Below, one piece after another: positions 1 to 8,966 of a stretch of 64,000 nt of DNA (the first letter of the stretch is position 1; the number at the start of each line of letters is the position of its first letter). The stretch covers positions 36,219 to 100,218 of the forward strand of contig NZ_JAGGJA010000016.1 in the NCBI RefSeq assembly GCF_026229185.1, written 5' to 3'. A program made the position numbers and the translations under genes. The notes beneath the pieces were generated by a model, which searched no databases, was not told where the DNA came from, and was given only the letters and a program-made list of their open reading frames with translations. Origin of the DNA: Fodinibius salsisoli (GTDB lineage: Bacteria > Bacteroidota > Rhodothermia > Balneolales > Balneolaceae).

Positions 1-1890
1 GCCATATTTGTTGCCCGATCCAAACCGAGATGAACCATCAATACGGCCGGTTAAAGTTAGCAGGTAGCGATCATCAAAATTGTAGTTAACACGACCCAAG
101 TATGAGGCCAGGGTAGAGGTGCTGGCCCCGGTAGAGGGATTGTTGGGCGTTTCGCCTGCATTCAAATTATTATAGGTAAAGGCGTCAGTAATAAATCCTG
201 AGGATGCACCCCGCAGGTTTTCGCCGCTTACTTTTTCCAGCGTAAAGCCGCCCAGGAGGGTAAGGTCATGAAGGCCGGCAAATTCTTTATTGTAGGTTAG
301 GGTGTTTTCATTAACCCACCGAAAGCGCTGTCGGGTTGTTACTCGGGCAAGACTATTATTTTGTTGTCCCTGGAGCGTACTATTTGGAGCATAAAAATTG
401 TCTTTATCATAACTCAGGTTTCCCCCAATGCTTACGCGTACTTCCAATCCTTCGGCAAGCATATAGGTAGCAAAAATATTGCCAATCCCTTTAAATTGCT
501 TGCTCGTGTTGGTCTTTTCCAGGGCAGAGGCCACGGGGTTATCGCGTTCAATTGTATTATCAGTCTGAAACACATAGTTGTCATCATCATCTTTGACAGG
601 CACTACAGAGGGGATCTGTAAAGCACCATTGACAATGCCTGAGAGCCCCCGTCCACCAGTTTCAACGAGGCTATAGCGGGCACGGCTTACGATTAGATTG
701 TTGCCGATAGAAAACTTATCACTCACTTGTTTATCGAAGTTGATACGGAAGCTGCCGCGCTGGTAGCCGGATCCAATCAGGAGGCCTTCCTCATCCAGTA
801 AGTTGGCTGAGAGGGCATAGCGTGTGTCTTCACTTCCGCCGGAGACTGAGAGCTGGTAGTTTTGACGGGGTGCTGAACGAAATACTTCATCCTGCCAATC
901 GGTATTGGGATAACTGTTCGGTGAATTCACAAACACCGGATCGGCACCATCATTTGCGGCTGCTTCATTAGCCAAAGCCACAAATTGGGGGGTATCCATC
1001 AAGTCCAATTTATTTCGGATGCGGTTAACGCCATAGCTGGCTTCAACGTTAACCTGGGCATCTCCCCGGTCACCCTGTTTGGTGGTAATCATTATGACGC
1101 CATTTGCCCCGCGGGCCCCATAGATGGCGGTTGCGGAGGCATCCTTAAGCACTTCAATGGAGACAATATCCTGGGGATTGATAAGAGACAAAGGGTTTTG
1201 TGATGGAGAAGATCCGCCCCCAATAGGCAGTCCGTCAATAACATAAAGAGGATTATTACCCGCTCGAATAGAGTTCGTACCCCTGATACGCACCGTTGAT
1301 CCACCACCCGGGGCCCCAGAGTTCTTCGTTACCTGTACGCCGGCAATCTGTCCCTGCAGGGCTTCTTCCGCCGAAGTTACCGATTGTTTATGGATATCCG
1401 TTGCCGAGACAGATGAAATGGAGCCCGTCAGATCTTGCTTGCGCTGACTGCCATAGCCGACTACGACAATGTCTTCCATCTCCTCGACTTCCTTTTTGAG
1501 CACTACATTGATGGTCCGGCGACCGTCCACAGCAATCTCTTCGGTCTCATAACCTATAAAAGAAAAAGAAAGGACCGGTTCTTTTTGAGTCGAAAGAGTA
1601 AGCGAAAAATGGCCGTCTTCGTTGGTGGTGGTTCCATTCTGGGTTCCTTTCACCAGGACAGATACACCGGGTAGCGGTTTATCTGCGCTATCCGAAGTAA
1701 CGGTTCCTTCCACGGTAAGGCTATCGGTACTTTCGGCTGGCTGGAGCTGTTGTTGCAAAGAATGCGTAAAACTAAGGGCGTTTGACAGACTCAGTGAGTA
1801 TGCACAAGAGGATAGAGTGAAAAAGACAATAAAACAAAGTATAGCTTTGAATAAATAGGAATAGGTTCTCTTAACGGAAGTCCAGAACAT
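1..1890 (-). CDS. SusC/RagA-family TonB-dependent outer-membrane receptor, N-terminal part
   Basis: The reading frame is open from an ATG at 1890 to the window edge, giving 630 N-terminal residues; the C-terminal barrel lies outside. Residues 1-30 are a hydrophobic signal sequence, with an LSSC that resembles a lipobox, although lipidation is not expected for this family. A carboxypeptidase-regulatory-like beta domain follows at about residues 48-125 (VEGTVTSDSADKPLPGVSVL), then the linker VVVGYGSQRKQDLTGSI and a plug domain with VRIRGTNSI, YVIDGLPIG and EVLKDASATAIYGARGANGV, the hallmark SusC signature. The rest is barrel strands. Such receptors import oligosaccharides or other large ligands through the outer membrane with a SusD lipoprotein, which would be expected downstream, outside this window. 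The substrate cannot be inferred. Confidence 0.95.
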   Translation of the reverse strand, partial: MFWTSVKRTYSYLFKAILCFIVFFTLSSCAYSLSLSNALSFTHSLQQQLQPAESTDSLTVEGTVTSDSADKPLPGVSVLVKGTQNGTTTNEDGHFSLTLSTQKEPVLSFSFIGYETEEIAVDGRRTINVVLKKEVEEMEDIVVVGYGSQRKQDLTGSISSVSATDIHKQSVTSAEEALQGQIAGVQVTKNSGAPGGGSTVRIRGTNSIRAGNNPLYVIDGLPIGGGSSPSQNPLSLINPQDIVSIEVLKDASATAIYGARGANGVIMITTKQGDRGDAQVNVEASYGVNRIRNKLDLMDTPQFVALANEAAANDGADPVFVNSPNSYPNTDWQDEVFRSAPRQNYQLSVSGGSEDTRYALSANLLDEEGLLIGSGYQRGSFRINFDKQVSDKFSIGNNLIVSRARYSLVETGGRGLSGIVNGALQIPSVVPVKDDDDNYVFQTDNTIERDNPVASALEKTNTSKQFKGIGNIFATYMLAEGLEVRVSIGGNLSYDKDNFYAPNSTLQGQQNNSLARVTTRQRFRWVNENTLTYNKEFAGLHDLTLLGGFTLEKVSGENLRGASSGFITDAFTYNNLNAGETPNNPSTGASTSTLASYLGRVNYNFDDRYLLTLTGRIDGSSRFGSGNKYG

Positions 1891-2138
1891 GCAGTAAAGG
1901 CTCTTTTCAAGTAGATGATTATTTGTAATCTATACCTGAAGCCTGCTGCAGTTGTTCCTAAATTTATATATGCCCTTGGCTTATTTGTTGGCCAGAAGTG
2001 AGAGTACAAGTAAAAGGAGTTTCTTTTGGGTCAAACGAGGGGCAGGTAGACGGAGAGTAATAGCCTATCTATGTGGACAAGACAAAGAGATGAAAAAATC
2101 CCATAGGCAATACTTGGCGCAAGCTATGGGATCACAGG

Positions 2139-3404
2139 TTATTCGTCGGTAACTATGCTGTCTATAAACTCCGGGCTGTGGGGATCGAGCTCTTCCAGCT
2201 CTAACTTGTGGCCCATCTTGTCGCGCTTGGTTTTTAAATAGCGTACGTTTTCCGGGTAGGCGCCCACTTCTATCGGCACGCGTTCGACCATTTCGAGTCC
2301 AAAACTTTTAAGTCCCACTCGTTTCACCGGATTGTTGGTCATCAGGCGCATCTTGCAAATGTTCAACGAACGTAGAATCTGAGCCCCCACACCATAATCT
2401 CGGTGGTCGGGTTCAAAGCCGAGAGCTTCATTAGCTTCCACGGTATCCATACCCTGTTCCTGCAGCTTATAGGCCTTCAGCTTATTAACCAGTCCAATGC
2501 CACGGCCTTCCTGGTTCATATAAAGTACAACGCCGCGGCCTTCTTTTTCGACCTGCAGCAGGGCTTGGTGCAGCTGCTCGCCGCAATCGCAGCGTTTAGA
2601 TCCAAAAATGTCGCCAGTCATGCATGAAGAGTGTACTCTTACTAACACCGGATCATCTTCATTCCATTGTCCCTTGACTAAGGCTAAGTGATGGTCTCCG
2701 GTCAGCCGTTCTTCGAAAGCATGGAGGGCAAAATCGCCATAAATGGTAGGAAGCTCTACGTCTACGAGCTTACGGACGAGCGACTCGTTTTTCATCCGAT
2801 AGGCAATGAGATCTTTGATACTGATGAGCTTCATGTCGAACTCCTCAGCAATCTCTGCAAGGTCAGGAAGACGGGCCATTGCTCCATTATCCTTCATGAT
2901 CTCACAGATAACACCGGCAGGTTTTAGTCCGGCCAGCCGAGCCAAATCGATGGATGCTTCCGTATGGCCGGCGCGGCGCATTACGCCGCCTTCTACGCCA
3001 ATTAAAGGGAATACGTGACCAGGGCGACGGAAGGCGTCGGGTTGGGCATCATCCTGAATCAATTCGTTGATGGTGTTGGCACGATCGGCAGCCGAAATGC
3101 CCGTTGAAGTGCGTTCCTTATGATCTATGGAGACCGTAAAGGCGGCTTCGTCCGGATCGGCGCCATCCGTAACCATGTAGTCGAGGTTGAGCTCATAGGC
3201 TTTTTGCCGTGTAATGGGCACGCAGATGAGGCCACGCCCATATTTGGCCATAATATTAACTGCTTCGGCCGTCACTTTTTCGGCAGCCATCAAAAAGTCG
3301 CCTTCGTTTTCACGGTCTTCGTCATCGGCTACGATGACCATGCGACCCTGCTTGATATCCTCGATAGCAGATTCAATGCTATCGAACGTTATTTCGCCGG
3401 ACAT
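2139..3404 (-). CDS. ribBA: Bifunctional DHBP synthase / GTP cyclohydrolase II
   Basis: This 421-residue protein carries both committing steps of riboflavin synthesis. The N-terminal half (about 1-200) is 3,4-dihydroxy-2-butanone 4-phosphate synthase, with the acidic metal/substrate loop [11 protein letters not shown] and [11 protein letters not shown]...[14 protein letters not shown]. The C-terminal half is GTP cyclohydrolase II, with the zinc cysteines in [20 protein letters not shown] and the motif [16 protein letters not shown]. Length is normal for RibBA fusions. It lies 15 bp downstream of yajC on the same strand and is probably co-transcribed with it. Other rib genes are not in the window. 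Confidence in function is high because both active sites are intact. Confidence 0.97.
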   Translation of the reverse strand: MSGEITFDSIESAIEDIKQGRMVIVADDEDRENEGDFLMAAEKVTAEAVNIMAKYGRGLICVPITRQKAYELNLDYMVTDGADPDEAAFTVSIDHKERTSTGISAADRANTINELIQDDAQPDAFRRPGHVFPLIGVEGGVMRRAGHTEASIDLARLAGLKPAGVICEIMKDNGAMARLPDLAEIAEEFDMKLISIKDLIAYRMKNESLVRKLVDVELPTIYGDFALHAFEERLTGDHHLALVKGQWNEDDPVLVRVHSSCMTGDIFGSKRCDCGEQLHQALLQVEKEGRGVVLYMNQEGRGIGLVNKLKAYKLQEQGMDTVEANEALGFEPDHRDYGVGAQILRSLNICKMRLMTNNPVKRVGLKSFGLEMVERVPIEVGAYPENVRYLKTKRDKMGHKLELEELDPHSPEFIDSIVTDE

Positions 3405-3419
3405 AGTAGAAAAGGTTTG

Positions 3420-3728
3420 TTAGTCATTCTGGTTCGGATTCACATCCGTAATGGAACTCTTCTTGAAACGAGCCTTAACGCCGCTGTCAATTTCGGCCAA
3501 AACGGTGTCCTCATCAACAGTTTTAACTTGAGCAATCATTCCGCCGGAAGTGACTATTTTATCTCCTTTCTCAAGGTTATCCACCATTTCCTGGATTTTT
3601 TTCTGTCGTTGACTCTGAGGACGAATAATGAAGAAATAGAAAATCAAAAAGATAGCTCCCAAAAAGACAAGATTAATCCATCCGGCCTGGTCAGGAGATC
3701 CCATAAGAAATAACGCTGCGTTCATCAT
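3420..3728 (-). CDS. yajC: Preprotein translocase accessory subunit YajC
   Basis: A 102-residue protein with one N-terminal membrane helix (about residues 17-37, INLVFLGAIFLIFYFFIIRP) followed at once by the conserved PQSQRQKKIQEMVDNLEKGDKIVTSGG stretch and a small soluble beta domain. This is the diagnostic YajC layout. YajC binds SecDF/YidC and supports the Sec translocon in the inner membrane. It precedes ribBA by 15 bp; a yajC-ribBA pairing is not functionally obvious, so the linkage probably only reflects shared transcription. A TTG-N20-TATCTTTA promoter candidate lies 40-70 bp upstream. Confidence 0.95.
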   Translation of the reverse strand: MMNAALFLMGSPDQAGWINLVFLGAIFLIFYFFIIRPQSQRQKKIQEMVDNLEKGDKIVTSGGMIAQVKTVDEDTVLAEIDSGVKARFKKSSITDVNPNQND

Positions 3729-3767
3729 GAAAAATCAGTTTACTTGTGATCAATAATTTTAAGCTTC

Positions 3768-3798
3768 TAAAGATACGGTTTTTGTAGCCATGCTCCAA
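3768..3798 (-). promoter_or_regulatory. Bacteroidetes-type promoter candidate upstream of yajC-ribBA
   Basis: On the minus strand, TTG (3798-3796) is followed by exactly 20 bases and TATCTTTA (3775-3768). This matches the -33 TTG / -7 TAnnTTTG consensus known for Bacteroidetes housekeeping sigma factor except for the last base. It sits about 40 bp from the yajC ATG. Confidence 0.5.
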
Positions 3799-3877
3799 TT
3801 TTAGGAATTGTTAGTAAACTAAAAAAAATATAGGCTTTTAAAATATCACGGTTTTATTTGAGCGATGATGCCTTCAG

Positions 3878-4154
3878 CCGTTGGAGAACGGTATGAGAGC
3901 TATTGAGAGCAGTCAATTCCCCTTTCTTTGCTGTGATAAGCCTGCCTGCGCGGAGCCTTTATGAAATTAATTATGCGCCTTCCAATGCTTCGGCATAGGC
4001 AGACGTCTACGCTTATCACATTATGCGTTGTTTCAAGCGTGGACGCTTGAAATAGCCGGAATAGTCCATCACCAGGCGGATATACTTCAATTTTGTAAGG
4101 CCTAACTGTCGCAAGCGACCCGCTTTTGACAGTTATCAGCACGAGCGGACGCTC
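3878..4154. repeat. Cluster of short inverted repeats in a 512-bp gene-free stretch
   Basis: The 3729-4241 interval has no credible gene but holds at least four hairpins in 280 bp: CCGTT-GGAG-AACGG (3878-3891); TTTCAAGCGT-GG-ACGCTTGAAA (4031-4052), a 10-bp palindrome with a 2-base centre; a long stem at 4103-4135 pairing TAACTGTC..AAGCG with CGCTT..GACAGTTA around ACC, with one 2x2 internal loop; and GAGCG-GA-CGCTC (4143-4154). An 80-codon reading frame on the minus strand covers them but has no recognisable features and is probably chance. The cluster sits downstream of fadJ and upstream of yajC, so it could act as a terminator array or be a mobile palindromic element. Confidence 0.6.
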
Positions 4155-4241
4155 ACGCTATTACAGGGAGGATTGATTTGTTTTGTTGATTCGAACCAGC
4201 TCATTCACCATATGCAGGATGATTTTTAACCGCTAAACGGG

Positions 4242-6368
4242 TTACTCATTATGAAATGTTTTTCCCGAGGAAGCATAATCCTTAAGAATATCGGCGGGTT
4301 TGAAGCGTGGCCCCAATCCCTTTTGATAGGTTTCAAGCTGATCGACAATCTTACCAGCCCCTTGTCGATCAATATAGCGGAAAGGTCCTCCCAGGAAAGG
4401 AGGGAAGCCGAGCCCCAGTACGGCTCCTAAATCGCCATCGGTGGGGTTACGCAAGATATCGTCTTGCAGGCACCATGCGGCCTCATTGACCATGGTGAGC
4501 GCCATGCGTTGTTGAACCGTTTTAGCATCCATAGAAGAGCGATTGGGTCCCCCAAAGTATTGGTAAATATCTTTATTGGGTTCCTTTTTCTTGGTTTTGG
4601 ATCCCTCCTGCTCATAGTTATAAAACCCTTTCTTGTTTTTCTTGCCTTTATAGCCTTCTTCAAAAAGTTTGGTAGGTTTATCACTGGGACTGAATCCCCG
4701 TTGGGAAAATAAGTCGCTCAATACTTTAGTGATATGAGCGGCTACATCGATGCCTACTTCATCAAACAAGGCCGCCGGACCGACCGGAAAGCCAAAATTC
4801 TTCATGTGCTTATCCAGTGTTTCAATGGCGATGCCTTCCTCGAGGAGCATCAGCGCTTCATTCATAAAGGGCGCCAGGATGCGGGTGGTATAGAATCCGG
4901 GTCCATCGTTAACGACAATGACGTTCTTGCCCTGCTGGATGCCCACTTCACGGGCCGTGGCCGTCACCCAATCGGCCGTTTGGTCGGTGGTAATAATTTC
5001 GAGCAGCGGCATCTTTGGGACGGGCGAAAAATAATGCATGCCCAGAACCTGCTCCGGACGCTGAGCAACCTCGGCAATTTTGTGGATAGGCAGGGAGGAG
5101 GTATTAGAGGCAAAAATTCCGTCATCCGGAAGAATCTTCTCCGTCTCCCGTAAAATGGACTGCTTGAGATCCAGATCTTCGAACACCGCTTCAATGACTA
5201 TATCCACATTTTGAAACCCATCGTAGCTGCCAGTGGCCGTGATAAGGCTGGTGGTACGGTCGCGTTCGAAAGAAGAGATGATATGCTTATCTTTCTTCTG
5301 GTCAAGGTCTTGCCAGATATGCTTTTTCCCTTCATTGGCTTGTTGGGCATTCTGGTCCTTCAGCAAAACCCGGTATTGCCCATTATCCGCTGAAACATTT
5401 GCAATACCAGCCCCCATAAGTCCGGCCCCTAAGACGCCTATTTTACGAACTTCGGCCGCCTTATCTTTATCGGGGTTTTTCTTCGCCCCTTGCATTGCAA
5501 AAAATAAGTTGACCATCGCTTCCGACTCAGGTGTAGCGGCAAGACGACCAAAATTTCTGGATTCCAGATCCAGGCCGGCCCGCATACCGTTTTCATATCC
5601 TTCTTCTACACAGTCGATGATTAGCGGGGGCGCGGGGTAATTACCCTTGGTGTTAGATTGGGCTCGCTTTCGGGCCTGCGAGTAAATGATCTTCCGAAGT
5701 GGACTCAGCCCTTCCATCAGTTGATGCAGCAGGGAGCGCTTATCCTTACGCTCAAACTTTTCGTTATTCAATTTTAGCACGGCCGTTTTGGCTGCTTTCA
5801 GGATAGCATCTTTGTGGGTCAGTTCATCCACCAAGCCGAGTTTGTGTGCTTTATGCGGATAAATATTTTTGCCCGTCAGCAGGTAGGTCAGTGCATTCTG
5901 GATGCCGATGAGCCGGGGCAGCCGTTGGGTGCCTCCGCCGCCGGGGAGAAGTCCTAATTGAACTTCGGGCTGACCCATGACGGTCTTGTCATGGTCAGAA
6001 GCTACACGGTAATGGCAGGCCATGGCGACTTCAAGTCCACCGCCCAGGCACGAACCATGGATGGCGGCTACAATAGGCTTATCAAAATGTTCCAGTTCCA
6101 GGAGAAGCTCATTGCCGCGCTGGCTGAGCTCTTCAATCTCTTCGGGAGCTTGTTTGTTTTTCAGCATTTCCACATCAGCACCGGCAATAAAATTTTGCTT
6201 CTTTCCGCTGATTAATACGATGCCGTCTATGGAAGCCGGGTCGGTATTTTGGAGCAGATCCTGGAATTCAGCAATCAGCTCTTCATTCAGTTTATTGACT
6301 TTTTCACCGGCCTGATCAAGCGTTACAATCAGAATGTTGTCTTCTAACTGTGTAGATAAATAACTCAT
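4242..6368 (-). CDS. fadJ: Fatty-acid oxidation complex alpha subunit (enoyl-CoA hydratase / 3-hydroxyacyl-CoA dehydrogenase)
   Basis: A 708-residue bifunctional beta-oxidation enzyme. Residues 1-190 form the crotonase domain, with the oxyanion-hole region AIHGSCLGGGLEVAMACHYR and QLGLLPGGGGTQRLPRLIG. Residues from about 310 form the NAD-binding Rossmann domain (GVLGAGLMGAGIANVSA), with FASNTSSLPI and the catalytic His in GMHYFSPVPKMPLLEII; the C-terminal dehydrogenase domains follow (DGPGFYTTRILAPFMNEA). It hydrates trans-2-enoyl-CoA and oxidises the L-3-hydroxyacyl-CoA. Length and order fit FadJ/FadB. The thiolase gene fadI is 36 bp upstream on the same strand, so the two form an operon encoding the heterotetrameric complex. 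Confidence 0.95.
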   Translation of the reverse strand: MSYLSTQLEDNILIVTLDQAGEKVNKLNEELIAEFQDLLQNTDPASIDGIVLISGKKQNFIAGADVEMLKNKQAPEEIEELSQRGNELLLELEHFDKPIVAAIHGSCLGGGLEVAMACHYRVASDHDKTVMGQPEVQLGLLPGGGGTQRLPRLIGIQNALTYLLTGKNIYPHKAHKLGLVDELTHKDAILKAAKTAVLKLNNEKFERKDKRSLLHQLMEGLSPLRKIIYSQARKRAQSNTKGNYPAPPLIIDCVEEGYENGMRAGLDLESRNFGRLAATPESEAMVNLFFAMQGAKKNPDKDKAAEVRKIGVLGAGLMGAGIANVSADNGQYRVLLKDQNAQQANEGKKHIWQDLDQKKDKHIISSFERDRTTSLITATGSYDGFQNVDIVIEAVFEDLDLKQSILRETEKILPDDGIFASNTSSLPIHKIAEVAQRPEQVLGMHYFSPVPKMPLLEIITTDQTADWVTATAREVGIQQGKNVIVVNDGPGFYTTRILAPFMNEALMLLEEGIAIETLDKHMKNFGFPVGPAALFDEVGIDVAAHITKVLSDLFSQRGFSPSDKPTKLFEEGYKGKKNKKGFYNYEQEGSKTKKKEPNKDIYQYFGGPNRSSMDAKTVQQRMALTMVNEAAWCLQDDILRNPTDGDLGAVLGLGFPPFLGGPFRYIDRQGAGKIVDQLETYQKGLGPRFKPADILKDYASSGKTFHNE

Positions 6369-6404
6369 GGTAAAGATATCCTAATAATTATTATACCAAC
6401 TTAT

Positions 6405-7715
6405 TTAACCGTCGTATCGCTCAAGAATCATGGCATGGCCCTGTCCGCCGGCAGCACAGGCCGCAACCAGAGCAAGGGTCCCATCCTCATGGTGTAGCCG
6501 ATTAGCAGCTGTTGTCACTAAGCGAGTGCCGGTAGCCCCAAAAGGATGGCCCAGGGAAAGGGAGCCGCCCCAGCAATTGAATTTATCCATAGGAATGTCA
6601 CCAACTTTTTGACTGCGGTTCAGCTTTTCCTTTGCGAAGGTATCGGAATTCAGGGCCTTGAGAACCGTCAGAATTTGACCGGCAAAAGCTTCATGGAATT
6701 CAAATACATCAATATCCGAAAGGGTGAGTCCCATGGCATCCAGCACTTTGGGCGTTGCATAGGCCGGGCCGAGCAATAACTCCTCTTCCGGGTCCTGGGC
6801 GACGTAAGTATAAGATCGCAGATATGCCTTCGGCTGAAGCCCAATTTCTTTGGCCTTGTTTTTTTCTACAATCAGTGAAGCTGAGGCTCCGTCGGTCAGA
6901 AAAGAAGAGTTGCCGGCCGTAATGGTTCCGTGGGGTTTAATAAAAGCAGGGCTTAGTTTCTCCAGCTTATCCATGGAAGTGTCTTCCCGGAAGCCGTTAT
7001 CATGTTCGATGGTCTCAAAGCCAGGGGGGATGGCTGCGGCTAAGAGTTCCTCGTCAAGAAATCCCTCGTGGGTCGCTTTGGCTGCCAGCTGATGTGAGCG
7101 CAGTGCATATTCATCCTGTGCCTTGCGGCTGATTCCAAAGTGTGCAGCCATACGATCACAGCTTTCGCCCATTGTTTCACCGGTAGAAAATTCGGCAATG
7201 GCGGGGATTTCGGGCAGCAGGTCGGATGGGCGCAATCCTTTAAAGAAAGAGAGCCAATCGCTAATGGACTTATATTTCCGGGCATCCAGTAGCTTTTGAC
7301 GGAACTTACGCCGAAACCGGATCGGGATATCTGACATGGTTTCGGTACCACCGGCCAGTACAATCCTGGCTTGTCCCGTACGTATGAGGTCTACCGCGGA
7401 TGAGACGGCTTGGTTAGAAGAAATACAGGCTTGGGTAACGGTATGAGCAGGAATTGAGTTAGGAAGACCGGCACCGAGGGCAGATTCTCGAGCCACGTTG
7501 CTGGTATTAACATCCTGAATAACGCACCCCATAATAATGCGGTCAATGTCCTGGCCGTTAATTGAAGACCGACCGATTAGGCCTTCGATAGCCATTCGGC
7601 CGAGATCATAAGCCATCATTTTTTTGTAGCCGGTGCCTGACCGCAGAAAAGGGATACGAGCACCATCGACTAAAACCGCTTCTTTTTGTGTATTATTTCG
7701 TGATTGATCCGCCAT
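6405..7715 (-). CDS. fadI: Acetyl-CoA acyltransferase (3-ketoacyl-CoA thiolase), FadI type
   Basis: A 436-residue thiolase. The nucleophilic cysteine is in [19 protein letters not shown] (about residue 93). The later catalytic triad elements are in [31 protein letters not shown] and the C-terminal [13 protein letters not shown]. Length and the insertion-rich middle fit the FadI/trifunctional-beta subfamily rather than the shorter AtoB biosynthetic thiolases. It cleaves 3-ketoacyl-CoA to acetyl-CoA plus a shortened acyl-CoA. It lies immediately upstream of fadJ and is first in the operon. I see no FadR- or FadE-like neighbour, so regulation is unknown. Confidence 0.95.
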   Translation of the reverse strand: MADQSRNNTQKEAVLVDGARIPFLRSGTGYKKMMAYDLGRMAIEGLIGRSSINGQDIDRIIMGCVIQDVNTSNVARESALGAGLPNSIPAHTVTQACISSNQAVSSAVDLIRTGQARIVLAGGTETMSDIPIRFRRKFRQKLLDARKYKSISDWLSFFKGLRPSDLLPEIPAIAEFSTGETMGESCDRMAAHFGISRKAQDEYALRSHQLAAKATHEGFLDEELLAAAIPPGFETIEHDNGFREDTSMDKLEKLSPAFIKPHGTITAGNSSFLTDGASASLIVEKNKAKEIGLQPKAYLRSYTYVAQDPEEELLLGPAYATPKVLDAMGLTLSDIDVFEFHEAFAGQILTVLKALNSDTFAKEKLNRSQKVGDIPMDKFNCWGGSLSLGHPFGATGTRLVTTAANRLHHEDGTLALVAACAAGGQGHAMILERYDG

Positions 7716-7849
7716 ATTTTAGTTTGTATTTAAAAATATGATGTATTCCCAAACGCTAAGATGGGTTATAAACATTCATAAGTCAAGCTAAAAGGTTAAC
7801 GCTGTTAACCTACAGGAAAATTGTGTGGCGAAATAGAAACAATATTCTT

Positions 7850-7881
7850 TTGTATAAGAAGAAAAGTATCTGTATATTTTG
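7850..7881 (+). promoter_or_regulatory. Promoter candidate for tRNA-Val
   Basis: TTG at 7850-7852, a 20-base spacer and TATATTTTG at 7873-7881 match the Bacteroidetes -33/-7 pattern with one extra T in the -7 box. The mature tRNA starts 13 bases downstream. Confidence 0.45.
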
Positions 7882-7893
7882 CACTCTTAAAAA

Positions 7894-7967
7894 GGGCGAT
7901 TAACTCAGCGGTTTAGAGTGCTTCCCTTACAAGGAAGAAGTCGTAGGTTCGAATCCTTCATCGCCCA
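7894..7967 (+). tRNA. tRNA-Val (anticodon TAC)
   Basis: The sequence folds into a full cloverleaf. The acceptor stem is GGGCGAT/ATCGCCC, the D arm is ACTC...GAGT, the anticodon stem is CTTCC/GGAAG with loop CTTACAA (anticodon TAC, reading GTA), and the T arm is GTAGG-TTCGAAT-CCTTC with discriminator A at 7967. The T stem has a T-T mismatch at its second pair. CCA is not encoded. An intrinsic terminator follows after 9 bases, so it is a single-tRNA unit. Confidence 0.93.
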
Positions 7968-7976
7968 CAATATTTT

Positions 7977-8016
7977 AACCCTGTTTAGAGTTATCTAAGC
8001 AGGGTTTTGTTATTTT
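7977..8016 (+). terminator. Intrinsic terminator after tRNA-Val
   Basis: AACCCTGTTTAGA (7977-7989), loop GTTA, then TCTAAGCAGGGTT (7994-8006): a 13-bp stem with one G-T pair, followed by a T-rich tail (TTGTTATTTT). Confidence 0.85.
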
Positions 8017-8170
8017 GGTAGGCTTTTAATTCAAGCACCTTATAGATAGCGTCATTCTTGCAAAATCCGCTTTAAACTGCTTTATTGGGTATGAAACAAG
8101 TGTATACCTCATGTTTCGATGCAAAAAATTTCGTTTTACCACTATCAAGGAAAAAAGATTAAAATCTATT

Positions 8171-8368
8171 ATGGCTCAGAAAATAGAAAAGTTTGAAGAA
8201 ATGATAGAGAATCCAACAGCCCATCAGTTGAAGTCATATTATGATGCGAAGGAGAAAGCTTGTTTAGATGCAATGAAGTCGACAAAATCCAAAAACCCTC
8301 ACAATAAAGGGTCAAATTTGGCAGAATTTTGGGATTATGTCTACCAGCAGTTTTATGAAATTCAATAG
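8171..8368 (+). CDS. Small hypothetical protein (65 residues)
   Basis: I do not recognise the family. The preferred start is the ATG at 8171 (MAQKIEKFEEMIENPTAHQL), because the 20 codons before it are basic and AT-rich with no clear ribosome site; an ATG at 8111 is also in frame. The product is hydrophilic, with lysine-rich helices and a C-terminal aromatic cluster (FWDYVYQQFYEIQ). It ends 30 bp before a strong terminator and stands alone between the tRNA and another small gene. No function is proposed; it could be a small regulatory protein. Confidence 0.4.
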   Translation: MAQKIEKFEEMIENPTAHQLKSYYDAKEKACLDAMKSTKSKNPHNKGSNLAEFWDYVYQQFYEIQ

Positions 8369-8398
8369 ACAAACATTATAATTTTTTCATTTTACAGG

Positions 8399-8440
8399 AA
8401 ATAGCTTGTAAAAATTAGATTTTACAAGCTATTTTTATTT
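8399..8440 (+). terminator. Intrinsic terminator downstream of the 65-residue gene
   Basis: A perfect 15-bp stem, AAATAGCTTGTAAAA (8399-8413) pairing with 8420-8434 around a 6-base loop, followed by more T-rich sequence. The A-rich 5' side means it could also act in reverse. A second AT hairpin lies at 8459-8481 (TATATATGT/ACATATATA with loop AAAAA). Confidence 0.75.
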
Positions 8441-8594
8441 AAATTATATATCGTGTTATATATATGTAAAAAACATATATAATGGAACTATAAAGGTTAG
8501 GTTAGAGTTATAGTAGGTTCCAGTTAAGGATTTTTTCAGGTGTGTTAAGTTAGAAAATACAATTTAAATTAGATCCAATTTCAGGGAGAATTAT

Positions 8595-8846
8595 ATGGAT
8601 ATTAAATTCGTAAATCGAGAAAAAATACAAAATGCCAAAAAGCGGTCATCTAAGTTTAAGCCTCTCTTAGAAGCATTAAGCCAGCTCGAAGTTGGAGGTG
8701 ATGCCATTGAGGTGCCATACGAAGATGATAAAAATGTAAACTCGATGAGAACCGCTGTTTACCAGTTTAACCAGGACGAAGGTGTTAAAATAAAAAGCGG
8801 AAAAGATTCTGACCGGAAGAAAATTTATTTCTACCGCGAAGAGTGA
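8595..8846 (+). CDS. Small hypothetical protein (83 residues)
   Basis: An 83-residue soluble protein, not recognised. It starts with MDIKFVNREKIQNAKKRSSK, has an acidic/basic middle (GGDAIEVPYEDDKNVNSMRT) and ends in SDRKKIYFYREE. The start is supported by an AGGGAGA about 7 bases upstream of the ATG, a better ribosome site than most genes here. The alternation of a basic helix, a beta-prone stretch and a central helix would fit a small DNA-binding or regulatory protein, but that is only a guess. It is followed by 120 bp before egtB and has no clear partner. Confidence 0.55.
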   Translation: MDIKFVNREKIQNAKKRSSKFKPLLEALSQLEVGGDAIEVPYEDDKNVNSMRTAVYQFNQDEGVKIKSGKDSDRKKIYFYREE

Positions 8847-8966
8847 GTGGCATCTACGCAATAGGTATAGGCTTACATAAAAAGTAAGAGACAGTAGAAC
8901 TGTATAGCTACAAGAGGTTGTTATACAAACTAAATAGGTAAAACGCAGTTCCTAAGTTTATTCTGT

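Noticed and set aside
3900..4142. 80-codon reading frame on the minus strand
   Set aside because: It is built over the hairpin cluster and shows no conserved composition or ribosome site.
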